From: Sporothrix humicola
Lineage: Eukaryota; Ascomycota; Sordariomycetes; Ophiostomatales; Ophiostomataceae
Direction of reading: 5' to 3'
DNA length: 64,000 bases
Assembly: GCA_021396245.1 (NCBI GenBank)
Contig: WNYE01000123.1
Span: 26,300-90,299, forward strand
In this document: piece by piece, positions 23,301 to 33,937 of the stretch
Position numbering within the stretch: position 1 is the stretch's first letter
Layout: each line of letters begins with the position of its first letter
Position numbers and translations under genes: made by a program
The notes under the pieces: generated by a model
The model's input: only the letters and a program-made list of their open reading frames with translations
Told to the model about the DNA's origin: nothing
Database searches by the model: none

Positions 23301-24927
23301 CTTGAGATGCAGTCGTGAGGCTCAGTAGTGAAAGGAGAGTAAAGGTTAGGTCGTGGGACGGAAGGAGCCGAGTAAAAAGAGAGTTGAGACTGGAAACGAA
23401 ATAAACGAGAGACAAAGAGGAAAATCAACAATAAAAGGATGCAATATGCAACCCGCCACGACGAACGCCTGCCAGAAGGAAAAATACAGATGAAAGTGGC
23501 GAGAGAAAATAAAAGGATGAAATATATTTCACGATGGTCATTGATAAAGGTTGGGAGGGGTGGAGGATCTTCTCCGTTTGAGCTGACACAGACAATAAGG
23601 AAGCACTCAAAAATAAAAGGAACGAAACCACCAAAAGACAACCCGCTCGGCGTCTACCACTCCTCCCTACCAGGTGGCCGGGCCAGGGATGGGACGAGCA
23701 TGCTGGTTTGGTGAGAAGGAGGATCTTGAAAGGAGGGTGGTATCGTGAGGTAAGAGACCAGAAATCTAGAGGTTCGGAGGAGAGGCCAAACTCCGCAGTC
23801 TGTGGTGGTTCCACCCTTGGTTCTACGTTGTTACTGGGATAGGCGCATTCATCGTATGCGCGATGGAGAATGGCAGGATCTATCAAAACTATGCACTCGA
23901 TGCAGCGCGGTTCGAGTTTTGGTGTGAAAGGAGAGGAGACCCAGTAAGGCTGAAACGGCGGCAATGTCGTTTTTTAGCGGTGGCACTGAAGCGTTGGTGG
24001 TATTGTTTCCCCTATTTTTGATTTGAGGAGGCAGAAGGGATTGAGGCCGACATTCACTTTGAAAAAGATCGGCTGAACCGGCAATCCTTTGGGCTTTCAT
24101 GAGGCGATGGCCGTCTGAAATCAAGCTTTTCTTTTTGTCTTCGCCCTTGCAAAAGAAGCTTGGATTTGAGGCTGGATTTTTGGTGGATTTTGGGCTGGAT
24201 TCTGGCCAGGACGTTTGTCTGAAAACGACAAAAACCCCGGCCTACCCTGGCCCTGTCAGTGGGATACGCGGAGCAAAAACTGCCAGCAAAAAAGCTGTTC
24301 GGTTGTTAGCTGAATCCTTCGCGTCCCCCCTGCCGTGTTAAAACACTAAATGAATAGTGGATGTTGACCTTTTTGTGCGTCCAAAACGCGTGGCTATGCT
24401 GGCTGTGCTGGCACTCTTTTGGTGGAAGGAGCGCTATTGTCACATAACTGACCCACTCGACCCAGCACTCGATCCAGACCGTGTAATCGTGACAACCTCT
24501 GTAGAAAGAGGATGGAGACTCGCGGAGTGTTTCCACAAAGCCCACCGAATCCATCGTGAAAACGTGTTTGAGTGGGAAGCGGATTCGCTGACTTCCCGAA
24601 GTCACTGAGTAATTGTGTTGCAGAGAAGATGGAAACAGACCGTAAATCCACTGCGTTAATCTCGTTCATCTGTTGCTTCATCCACGATTTCACGATAACC
24701 GTCTGATGAAGGAGTGTTGAGCGACATCAAGGCAACGCTGATCATATTATCCAAAATGTAACTTTCAGTAGATTTTCTGAGAGAAGGCACCATGATTCAT
24801 GGAACTCAAAAAGGCTGATTTGCAAAAACGCTGGATGCTTAATATTTAAAATATTCCCCCCCCCAAAATGCATGTAACCAAAATACTTTAACGATCGAAA
24901 TATGCCAGTAATATTCACAGCATTGTC
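23301..24927. other. Intergenic region, 1.6 kb
   Basis: Promoter of the large membrane protein gene (purine-rich 23330-23640) and the 3' flank of the YrhK-like gene. Short palindromic AT motif near 24841-24856 (aatatttaaaatatt) followed by a C9 run. No coding region supported. Confidence 0.55.
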
Positions 24928-26466
24928 TTACTGCTCGACATGGCTGGGAAGAGAGTCTTTGATCTGAATAGGGTGTTTGTCGAGACTCTCATACCACTGG
25001 ATGATACTGCCGATCTGAAAGTGTTAGCGGAAGAAAGACCACAAACTCCTCTTCTCCTAGGGACCTACCAAGAACGCCCACGAGCCGATAAAGGTCGAGA
25101 GGCACGATGCATACGCCACGGCTGAGCTCGTCGCCGCGCCGAACCCGAGAGCACCGCACAGCGTGAAGCCGAGGGCGCCAATGAAGTTCCACAAGCCAAT
25201 GTGCCAGCCCAGCAGCTGTGGTGCAGGAATGTACCATTTGCGCTGAGTCTCGAGCATAAACATCCAGCTCGAGACGATGAAACCGACACCGCCAATGACT
25301 TGAGGGGACCAGTAGGCACCGTTTGTGCCGGCAGTGGACAGACGATCGGCAATGGGCGGGATGCCCGTGAAACCCGAGATCCAGAAGACAGTGGCGCCAA
25401 ACAGTTGAATCAAGCAAGCCCAGAAGCCCATCTCGCGGGCGTAGACGGTGCGGAACTCGGTCCAGGAGGGCCACCATGTCCAGTTGCGGCGCTGCGGGTG
25501 GATGCGTGTTTCGTTGGTGGTTGACGAGTCCAGGTTGTCGCTGCTGCTGTTGGGACTGTCTGGGACCTCTTGAATGGTCTTGCCGCCGACACTCGTCTCA
25601 GGGATCGTGGCATTGCTGTGCTTGCCCTGTCCGTGCTGGTGCTTTGCCCGCCGCCTCGAGAACAGCCTCGTTCTCTCCACGTGTGCATGTTTGCACTCTT
25701 CTGGGTTGGGTCGCACTGACAGCTTGCCACTCTCGAGCGCTTCCTCGAGTGCCCACCCAAAACAGTCGGCGCGGTTCTCATTGACGGCCTCGAGTACGCC
25801 TAGGATCGCGCCTACCTCGAAGATAGTCGCACCCACCAAGGCACTCACGCCGCCACCCATGGTTGTCTCCCCGTCAAACTCGGTCCATGGCGCTGCCAGC
25901 GGCAGCCACACGAAGAACGAGTTGATGACCCAGACGACGGACCCCATTGTGAAGATCATGGCGACATCGTAGGAAATGTCCCAGACGGGGTACTTGGTGA
26001 GCATTTTCCAGAGGATGTGTAGAATGCCGCGCCATGATGTGGTGCTGCGGGGAGCACCGGTCGCCTCGGACGTTGAGGGCTGTGCCGCACCCTTGTGGTG
26101 ACCATGGTGCTTGAAAAAGTCGTTGGTGAGGACAATGGCATGGCGGCCTTTGCGATTGTCTCGACTGCGCCAGATCTGGTACGCGCCAGTGACATGCTGC
26201 TGCTCGGGTGTAGTTTTGTGGGAGAGTGATGGCTGGGGTTGGGTCGTGGTGTCTGCCTCGTGTGCATCGGCTGCCGCTATGTCGTCGTCAGCTGGCTGTG
26301 GTCTTGTTGCAGCCCCCACTGCACCATTGGCGCCTCCTGTCTTTGGCTTCTTTGCCGGCACCTTGACGTAGCGAGTCGTCGGGTTCAGAAACGAGAATGG
26401 CCCTGTCGCATGGTGTGAATGCGCGATGCGCCTCGGCAGGTGGTCAAACCGACCGGGGCTGCTCAT
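24928..26466 (-). CDS. Integral membrane protein, YrhK-like
   Basis: Two exons, 26466-25069 and 25014-24928 (intron 25015-25068, gtaggt...tttcag), giving 494 aa. The last exon adds 28 residues beginning IGSIIQWYESLDKHP, completing the final membrane segment. I chose the ATG at 26466 (MSSPGRFDHLPRR) because the upstream in-frame extension has leader-like composition. Residues up to about 130 are polar and disordered. Hydrophobic segments begin near residue 165 (TMGSVVWVINSFFVWLP) and continue through a cluster in the last 150 residues (WACLIQLFGATVFWISGF, YWSPQVIGGVGFIVSSWMFM, LGWHIGLWNFIGALGF, then the exon-junction segment). The pattern matches fungal integral membrane proteins carrying YrhK-like segments; function is unknown. 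A charged Glu/Asn/Ser loop separates the two membrane parts. Confidence 0.8.
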
Positions 26467-27138
26467 TCTGGACGGCGTGTTGAAGATGAAGATGGCGATA
26501 TGAGAGGAAGTGGAAGTGTGTAGATCGTAGAAGTGACGACGAATTGGGAATAAAAAGGGAAGAAAAAGGTCTGGGATGCCACGAGGATGACGATGAAAAA
26601 CAAGCTGTAAGGAATGCGTCGGGGCCCAAGGACCATGCAACGAATGAAACACCGTTCGTGGGTTGAGTGAGGAATGATCCAATTGATCCAAAAAGGGGCA
26701 CAACTTGAGGTGCGGGATTAGCCAATGCCAATTGTTGGAAGACAGAGAAGGAAGCTGCGAATGACGACCTCCGTTCCTTCCTGAAGAAGCTCACGAACGT
26801 TCGTGATGTGATGTCGTCGGTTGTTCCTTCCTAGGTTGAGCCTCACCGTAGACCAAGATTTTGCCAAGAAAGAGCCAAGTTTTGTGTGATGGGGGAGGAA
26901 AGAGCAAACGCGAGATGACGTTGTCAGGGGGCCAATCGGGACGCTAAATCACATGCTTTTAGTGGAGTCGTGGGCCTAGACCGGTGGCCTACCCGAATGT
27001 TTACAAGTGTTAGCAAATCTAGCCAATGAGGATATCACACTGCATCTCCACGTCTTCTTTTTTATGGAATGTCAAAAGAAGAGTATCAAATAAAAGCTAT
27101 TATCCATTGTCTAATGTTATCCGCGTTGCTCTTGATGT
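26467..27138. other. Intergenic region, 0.7 kb
   Basis: Promoter of the YrhK-like gene followed by the 3' flank of the small minus-strand protein gene. No gene or repeat seen. AT-rich end near 27050-27120. Confidence 0.55.
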
Positions 27139-27837
27139 CTATTCATTCTGCTCCAGTCCTTGATAATTCTGCTTGTTGGCCAGTGCTCGTGCTCGGGCTA
27201 AAGATGCCATTTGGATACTTAAAAGATCATCCATCCTCAGCTGCAGAATACCGACAATGCAAAACTGGCACGAACCCGATCTGCCGGCGTGGCTCATCCT
27301 GTACTCCAAAACCACCTGTGCCAAGCCCGTAGCAATGCCGCAAGCGTGGACACACGCTGCCCACCGGTCATGATCGTCTTCGCGGTAAGCGTCTCTCGTT
27401 CCTCTCGGGATGGCCTTTCTCATTACGAACGTCCAAAACGACACCCTTTCGGGTCTATTCTTGGTGCTCTTGGTAACTCTGGATCTCTCTGGCTTCTTGG
27501 CCGTTTTCGTTCGCTCGATGTGGTCTTTGTATTTATCAAATATTTCGTCGGCTCGTTCTTCCGTGAACCCAACGAACCGAAGCGTCTCGACCGATTTCAA
27601 GTACAGCGGAACGCGGTCGTAGTCTTCGAGTAGAGAAGGATTCTCCGGTGTTGTCGGCGCGGGCGTAATTTGGCGCCCGTCTGGCGGCACGTAGCTGTCC
27701 GTCACATCGCACGGTAAAAGGCGGCGCCGATGATGCAGCCATATCCAACCCGAATTCGGGTCGAAGTCCCTTCGGACCTGGTCGTGTTCGAGAAGGTTAT
27801 CTAGGTCTAGCTTGGAAAATATTTTATTTCGTGTCAT
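27139..27837 (-). CDS. Unrecognised protein, member A of a two-copy family
   Basis: Intronless, 232 aa. No known domain recognised. It shares ordered motifs with the protein at 33938-35008: an N-terminal N(K/R)IF...DL(D/E)xLL (residues 4-16), RVPLYLKSVETLRFVGF (75-91), VSFWTFVMRK (132-141) and a C-terminal CGIATGLAQVVLEYRMSH (166-183). A basic segment (111-130, Lys/Arg-rich) replaces the long Pro/Ser/Thr linker of the other copy. No signal peptide or membrane segment. The start at 27837 lines up with the conserved N-terminal motif of the paralogue, which supports this ATG. Function unknown. Confidence 0.62.
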   Translation of the reverse strand: MTRNKIFSKLDLDNLLEHDQVRRDFDPNSGWIWLHHRRRLLPCDVTDSYVPPDGRQITPAPTTPENPSLLEDYDRVPLYLKSVETLRFVGFTEERADEIFDKYKDHIERTKTAKKPERSRVTKSTKNRPERVSFWTFVMRKAIPRGTRDAYREDDHDRWAACVHACGIATGLAQVVLEYRMSHAGRSGSCQFCIVGILQLRMDDLLSIQMASLARARALANKQNYQGLEQNE

Positions 27838-28617
27838 TGTCTAAGATGGGATATAGAACGGAAAGGTTGGGATGGGTGGGAGGTGGGACGAAAGGCCAAA
27901 CGGGATGTAGGATGGGACGGCGGACGAGATGTCTGGACGGGATATCGTGATGAGATGATATGATGATGCAGAAACAGTAATGAGTTGAAAATAACGAGAG
28001 CGTTAAAATGCTGATGGGCTTAGTTTGCTATTTGTTGCGGTGGACTGACACGTTGATACAACTGCCTAATTTAGAAGGAAGTACCGCGACGTCCCTGCCT
28101 TTTGTAGATTGCCTTTTCATCCCTTTGCCCAACTTTCTTAGATGTCGTCCGTAAGTATATCACACGGCAAACGCCAAATGGTGGGATAGAAGCATGACTT
28201 GGGCAGCTTCGGATGAGATACTGTTTGGACGAATCATCTTACAACGAACAACATCATCTTATGGCAGAGGTCAGATCGACAAGGTGACGGTGTGATACGG
28301 TGAATTGAATCTGGATTGAAAAACACGCTTTCTAATAGATAGGACCTATGGTTAAGAAAAGGAGAAAAAAAAAAACATGGAAGGAAACAGTGGGCGACTG
28401 CAACTTGCAGTAATGAAAATAGATTTATCCCAAGAATGTGAACTCTGATATCTCGCCGTCGACGCCAGGACAAGAAAACGAAAGAAATGAAATCCAAAGT
28501 GATATACGGAATAGGAAAGCAATGTAAGGAAAAGATGTGTGTGTATGTGTGGTGAAGCCGCCTGGCGTCAGGATAATCGTGGCGGTGCGTAGTGGCGAGG
28601 TGTCAATTACACAACTC
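27838..28617. other. Intergenic region, 0.8 kb
   Basis: Promoter side of the small minus-strand protein gene (27838-28020, with several gatgggac-type repeats such as gatgggatgg and ggacggcggacgagatgtc) and the 3' flank of the MCH1 gene. No gene supported. Confidence 0.55.
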
Positions 28618-30662
28618 CTAGTCCTCAAGGCTCCGTTTGCCGGCCTCCTTCTCGCGCTGCAGCTTCTGGTGACGGATGACAAACAGCGTGACGGCGAGAC
28701 CGAGGCCACAGGCCGCCAGCGTGACAAAGTACGCCGCGCGGTAGCAGGCCAGACCCTCGTCACAGGACCGCTCGCCCGTCGGCTCGACAATAGAGTGGGC
28801 GTCAAAGACGAGGCCATAGAAGAGGTTGAAGACGTTGCCAGACACAACAGGTGATAGGGTCATGAAGCCCCAGTTCTGTGATAGGCCGTGAATGCCAAAT
28901 GTCTCGGCGACGATCGAGGGGAAGACGCCGAACAGGAAGCCGTAACCCAGACCCGACAGACTCGACACAAAACCGAGCAGGTGAGGGTTGGAAATGTTGA
29001 TGGCGCAAAGTTGGGCGGTGACAAAAATGACGGCCGCAATGACGAGACACCAGACACGGCTGGCGTGCATGTTCTTAACAAGGAAGTCAGAGCCGACGCC
29101 TGGGGACTGTGTTAGCAGAAAAATGGCAACGGGACTACATTAAAGGGGGACTCACCACTGGAGAGACGACCGGCAAAGCTGCCAATCGACAGGATGGACA
29201 CATGCATCTGCTGGTGGGCAATAAGGGAGCCTTCGTCGACAGTCTCGTCGTAGTGCTTCCACAGGGCGTTGGCGTCATGACCGATGTTGCTGCTGGCGTT
29301 AGAGAGAGCTTTGGAAAAAAAGCATGCACACGGAAGGGAACCTACTTGATGGTCATCAGACCGATGCCGGCCAGAATGCCCATAATGGCAAACAGCTGCC
29401 AGAACTCAACGTTGCGCAGCAGGTTCCAGCCTCGGATGTCTACACGGTGGGATTGGTCCATATCAACACTGTTCTGCAGCAGGATTTCGCCGGGCAGTGA
29501 TGACGCTTTCGACACGAGGGAGGACGTCTCGTCCATGGAGTCTTGGTCGGCATCCTCCGCGGCATGCGGGGCAGAAGGGTTGGAGGAAGAAGCGGAGTTG
29601 GAGGCTGAGCCGGAACCTGAGCCGGAACCTGAGCCGGAACCCGAGCCCGAAGCGATACTCGAGCCGTATGTCGTAGTTATCGGCTGTGTTGCCCGAGGTA
29701 ATGACAAGTCGCCGCTTTCGTCGGCATCCTCACCGCTGACCTTATCCACACTCGCACGCTTCCCTCCACCCTCTGTGGCCCGCTCTACTTCGTCTTCATA
29801 TGCGCCGTGGCTGTTGTTGTCATCATCATCGTCATCGTGTGACCTACCAGGTTCTTCGGTGGGTGGTTGGTACCGGGCACGTCTGGAGAGCTTGGCCTCT
29901 TCGGATACGGTGCGGCGCAGCTGTTGTGAGTCGCTCAGGCCGTCGTCTTCGCTGCGACCAACGGCGTGATAGTGCGCATGCCCAGATGGCGAGGGCGGCA
30001 GGACGTGCAAGAAAAAGAAGCTCACAAACGTGAGCACAAAGGTGCCGATGGCTAGCAGCAATAAGAAGCCGCTGGTGTTTCCCGGCACAACAAGGGACCC
30101 AAAAAGGGAAAAGAAAAAGGCACTGAGGCCAAAGGCGGCCAGCGGGAAAGCAGTGGCCGTGCCGCGGTGGTGTGGCCAGTTAAGGGCCGACGTCTTGACG
30201 GCAGCAGCAAACGCCATGCAGCCACCAAGGCCTGTCAGGTAGGAGACGAGGCACAAGAATGTGACGGACCCCGAACCCTTGAGAAACGCCTGCCGCAACG
30301 GGAAGTAACCCGCTGCCAGTAGTATAGAGCCAGCAATCACGGCCGGGCGCGGCCCTCTTGTGTCGATGAACATACCAATGGGTACGCCCATAGAGTACAT
30401 GCCCAGGTTGCCGGCGAGGCCGATTAGGTTGGATTGGGTGGCGGAGAGTTTGAGCTTGTCGGCGAACTGCGGCGCCCACGCGGAGTAGACATACTGCAGA
30501 GAGGAAGTTAGTAGGCGTTGAAGACTGAGGGTATTGTCGGCTGCATGTTCCGATGCCGACGCCAGCCACACCGAGACTCACGTTTGTTCCGCATGCCAAC
30601 GAAATGACGGTGGCCGCCACGCTCGACACGATTCGTGCCCGGTGGGCGGCCTTATCGTGCAT
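28618..30662 (-). CDS. MCH1: Major facilitator transporter, MCH1 type
   Basis: Four exons, 30662-30582, 30493-29346, 29289-29156 and 29099-28618, giving 614 aa in a continuous frame. The N-terminal segment RIVSSVAATVISLACGTN joins YVYSAWAPQFADKLKLSATQ across intron 1, a block typical of fungal Mch1 proteins. GLMTI joins NNIGHDANALW across intron 2. About 12 hydrophobic segments are present, with a long disordered central loop (about residues 205-345, after TM6) containing Asp/Glu-rich stretches and a (SG)n run. MCH1 belongs to the monocarboxylate-transporter-like MFS group; in yeast Mch1 is vacuolar and its substrate is uncertain. No lysine- or proton-coupling residues were assessed. It diverges from TMS1 across a 1.2 kb promoter with three CACGTG boxes. 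Confidence 0.85.
29590..29655 (-). repeat. In-frame GAGCCGGAACCT-type repeat in MCH1
   Basis: A 12-bp unit (plus-strand gagccggaacct) repeats about four times and encodes the SGSG... tract in the cytosolic central loop of the transporter. Such length-variable linkers are common in fungal MFS loops. Confidence 0.8.
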
Positions 30663-31886
30663 CTTGACGGATGCTGGCCAGCTGCGGAGATATGGGGTGT
30701 AGGGACGTGAAGAAGGGACGAAAAGACGTCGACGACGGTGGTCGGAAGAATAAACGAGTGTCGCAGATCAGGAAACGTTATCTCGCAGAATCATGGTAGA
30801 AATGACTGTCCTCGAAGCACGAAATGTAGTTTCGCCGGTGTTCGGCAAGTCGAGTGCCGAGGAGGGGGGCAGCGGACCTGCACGAAGTAAAGTACTTGGA
30901 GTATTGGCAGCCGCCGTTGCGCGTGCGGCGGGTGACACGATGCAACTACAAAAGAGGCGTTGGTGAGATGTGAGGGCGAGGATGAAGATAAATGGATAGA
31001 AGAAGAGAAAAAAGAGAAAGGAGAAAAGTAAGGAATAAAGGGAGGCTGAGGATGCTGTACCACGTCGGATCGTTCTTGCTGTCGTGTTCTTCGTCCCTTA
31101 TCGGCAGTCGTCCACAGGGGGAAGGCGCAGGCCAAGCGCGGTACGAGAGCACCGGCCAAGAACAGTACAGGAGCAATCTCGTGGCTCGCAGCTTTGGGAA
31201 GGCGTGAAGTGCGCTTGGTGGAGAACAGGAAGGTGCGACTTCGTAACTTGCTGTCGTATGCGGGCGGGTCGCACCTTCTCCTCTGTAGCGCAAGCCTTTT
31301 GGCAGCTGATGTGCACTTGTCTCAGGTCGGATTGGCTGTTCGACTCCGGAGCGGATTCGCTGTCGTAGCTACTCATGCACCGATACAGGAGAGCCAGGGG
31401 GAACTCAGGGAACGGCAGCTGCCACAGCCAATGCAAAACGGCGTATTAGCCAAGGGGCCCACATTCCTGATTGTTTGCTGCGAGCCGCTTCTTGCACAAT
31501 TTTAGTGTGTTTTGTGCAGATCTGTGCACGTGTACTTTCACGTGCTTAAAAGACTGGCTAGTCACGTGCGAGCCTCGCATTTGGAAACATGACGCTGGAA
31601 TGACCGTAGGCTCCACTCGGGCGCAGCGCTTCAGGTCTGCCTTGTATTGTGTCTCCTGCCTCCTCTTTCGGCGCCTCGCCACTTCATCGTTCTTTCCCTC
31701 CTCTCTTCAACAATCCAGCATCACGACTTTTTGACATCGCAGGCTGGTCTGCGACATCATTGGCGAGCGCGAATACCTCTCGACGACAGTTTTCGATAAT
31801 CGACGGCCTCTTGCATCCGTACACGAACCGAATACCCAACCCCCGCCTCTACCGGTCGCCGCGCAACCTCCACCCCAACCGCCGAA
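30663..31886. promoter_or_regulatory. Divergent promoter of MCH1 and TMS1 with three CACGTG boxes
   Basis: 1.2 kb between the two start codons. Three palindromic CACGTG E-boxes lie within 42 bp at 31527-31532, 31539-31544 and 31563-31568, about 320-360 bp upstream of the TMS1 ATG. CACGTG is the core bound by bHLH factors such as Cbf1/Pho4/SREBP-type proteins. I see no coding sequence in the interval. Confidence 0.6.
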
Positions 31887-33442
31887 ATGGGCGCTCTTCT
31901 CTCGCTGCCGCTTCTCGCGGTGCCGAGCGCAACGACAGTACGTTCTTACGGCATCCTGTGTTGTATTTCTGACAATGGCTAACAATCCGTGTTCAGGTCC
32001 TCTCGTTTGCGGCCAGTTGCTGCGGTGCTGCAACATGTTCCATGGTCTGCAGCGCTTGCGGAAAGTGCGGCAATAGTGTCGCAACCCGTATTGGCTATGC
32101 GCTCATTCTCCTCATCAACTCGATCCTGTCGTGGGTCATGTTGACGCCCTGGGCCATCAACAAGCTCGAACACCTCATGCTCGACTACGTCAAGATCAAC
32201 TGCCCGACGGGCCAGTGCTACGGCTGGCTCGCCGTCCACCGCATCAACTTTGCTCTCGGTCTCTTCCACCTGATTTTCGCTGGCCTCTTGATTGGCGTCA
32301 CCTCCTCGAAACAACCGCGCGCGGCCCTGCAAAACGGATACTGGGGCCCCAAGATCATTGCATGGCTGGCGCTGATTGTGCTGTCGTTCCTGATCCCCGA
32401 CGAGTTCTTCTTGTTCTGGGGCAACTACGTCTCGCTGATCTGCGCCATGCTCTTCCTGATTCTGGGTCTGATTCTGCTTGTCGACATGGCTCACTCGTGG
32501 GCCGAGTACTGCTTGGAGCAGATTGAGAATACCGAGTCGCGGGTCTGGCGTGTGGTCCTCATCGGCTCGACGCTCGGCATGTACCTGGGCTCCATTGCCA
32601 TGACCGTTCTACAATACGTCTTCTTTGGCCGTGGCGACTGCTCGATGAACCAGGCTGTCATCACCATCAACCTGATTCTGCTGCTCATCATCTCAGCCGT
32701 GTCCGTCCACCCGAGCGTCCAGGAGTACAACCCCAAGGCCGGTCTCGCACAGGCAGCTATGGTCGCCGTCTACTGCACCTACCTCACCATGTCCGCCGTG
32801 TCCATGAAGCCCGACCGCACAGAGGACAAGCACTGCAACCCGCTCCTTCTTGCCCAGGGTACCCGTGCCACGTCTGTTGTTATCGGCGCCATTGTCACAA
32901 TGCTCACGGTGGCCTGGACGACGACTCGTGCTGCTACCCAGACGCTCGGCCTCGGCGGCAACCGCTCTGGCGGTATCCGTCTGCCCGATGACGACGAGGA
33001 CGATGTCCACGACGGCGGTAGCAGCTACAGCGCCCATGGCCTGGTGACGACCCAGCCGTCGCGCCGCGAGATGCGTGCCGAGGCCCTGCGCCGTGCCGTG
33101 GCCGAGGGCAGTCTGCCGGCAGACGCCATGCTCTCGGATGACGAGGACGACTCGGACGACGAGAGCGGTGGCCGCGGCAGCCGCAACAAGTCGGGCGACG
33201 ACGAGCGCGGCAGCACCCAGTACAACTACTCGTCCTTCCACATCATCTTTTTCCTGGCGACGGCGTGGGTGGCCACGTTGCTGACCATGAACTACGACGA
33301 CTCGACCCGCGACGGTGACTTTGCCACGGTCGGCCGCACATACTGGGCGACGTGGGTCAAGATTGTCAGCTCGTGGGTTTGCTACGCACTGTACACATGG
33401 ACACTGGTGGCACCTGTGGTCCTTCCTGATCGGTTCGACTAA
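31887..33442 (+). CDS. TMS1: Serinc family membrane protein TMS1
   Basis: Two exons, 31887-31937 and 31997-33442 (intron 31938-31996, 59 bp, gtacgt...ttcag), giving 498 aa. The first exon encodes the characteristic start MGALLSLPLLAVPSATT, and the second begins VLSFAASCCGAATCS, the Cys-rich opening of Serinc/TDE proteins. About ten hydrophobic segments follow. Family blocks include NSILSWVMLT, FLIPDEFFLFWGNY, HSWAEYC and HPSVQEYNPKAGL. An acidic disordered loop (about residues 340-400) carries stretches such as DDDEDDVHD and DDEDDSDDESGG before the last two segments. Serinc proteins are lipid-scrambling or serine-lipid-related membrane proteins of the secretory and endosomal system; the yeast counterpart is Tms1. 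Without the short first exon the protein would lack its start, so the spliced model is preferred. Confidence 0.93.
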
Positions 33443-33602
33443 GCGAGCACCTGTGGATCATATTTATTCTTTCTTTCTTCTTGTTTTTGGAGTTATATCC
33501 CGTTTGTTTCTTTAGTTTTACGCCAGTCACACTTGCATCCCTTCAGCGTTGTTTACTTTTACTATCTTTAGGTATCAATCATCTCCTTTGTTTCAATATA
33601 TA

Positions 33603-33704
33603 TAAGTGTTATAAGTGCTGTAAGTGCAGTAAGTGCAGTAAGTGCGGTAAGTGCTGTAAGTGATGTAAGTGTGTAGGTGCTGTAAGTGCTGTAAGTGCTG
33701 TAAG
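33603..33704. repeat. 9-bp minisatellite, unit taagtgctg, about 11 copies
   Basis: Tandem 9-bp units (taagtgctg with variants taagtgcag, taagtgcgg, taagtgatg and one 8-bp unit) occupy the 3' flank of TMS1 and lie about 230 bp upstream of the unrecognised gene at 33938. The same unit recurs at 41785-41893 and, inverted, at 46129-46192. Confidence 0.9.
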
Positions 33705-33937
33705 ACCTACAAATCGGGCTATGCACGACATGCACCCGTCGCGCCTTCTCACTCTGTTGCCCGGCGCAATGCTCGTCAAACATGGAGTCAAAGTCAACAT
33801 CAAACAATTTCGCCTCAACTCCAATCCCACAACATCGCACCGACACAGTCGTCCCATCACAACAGCTCTACACCGCACATACTTAAACCCGTCTTGCAGC
33901 CACGCCGGCTATATCACAATCTTCACCGTCTCGAATC

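Noticed and set aside
33603..33704. Possible CRISPR array
   Set aside because: The 9-bp units are contiguous without spacers, and the genome is eukaryotic. It is a minisatellite.
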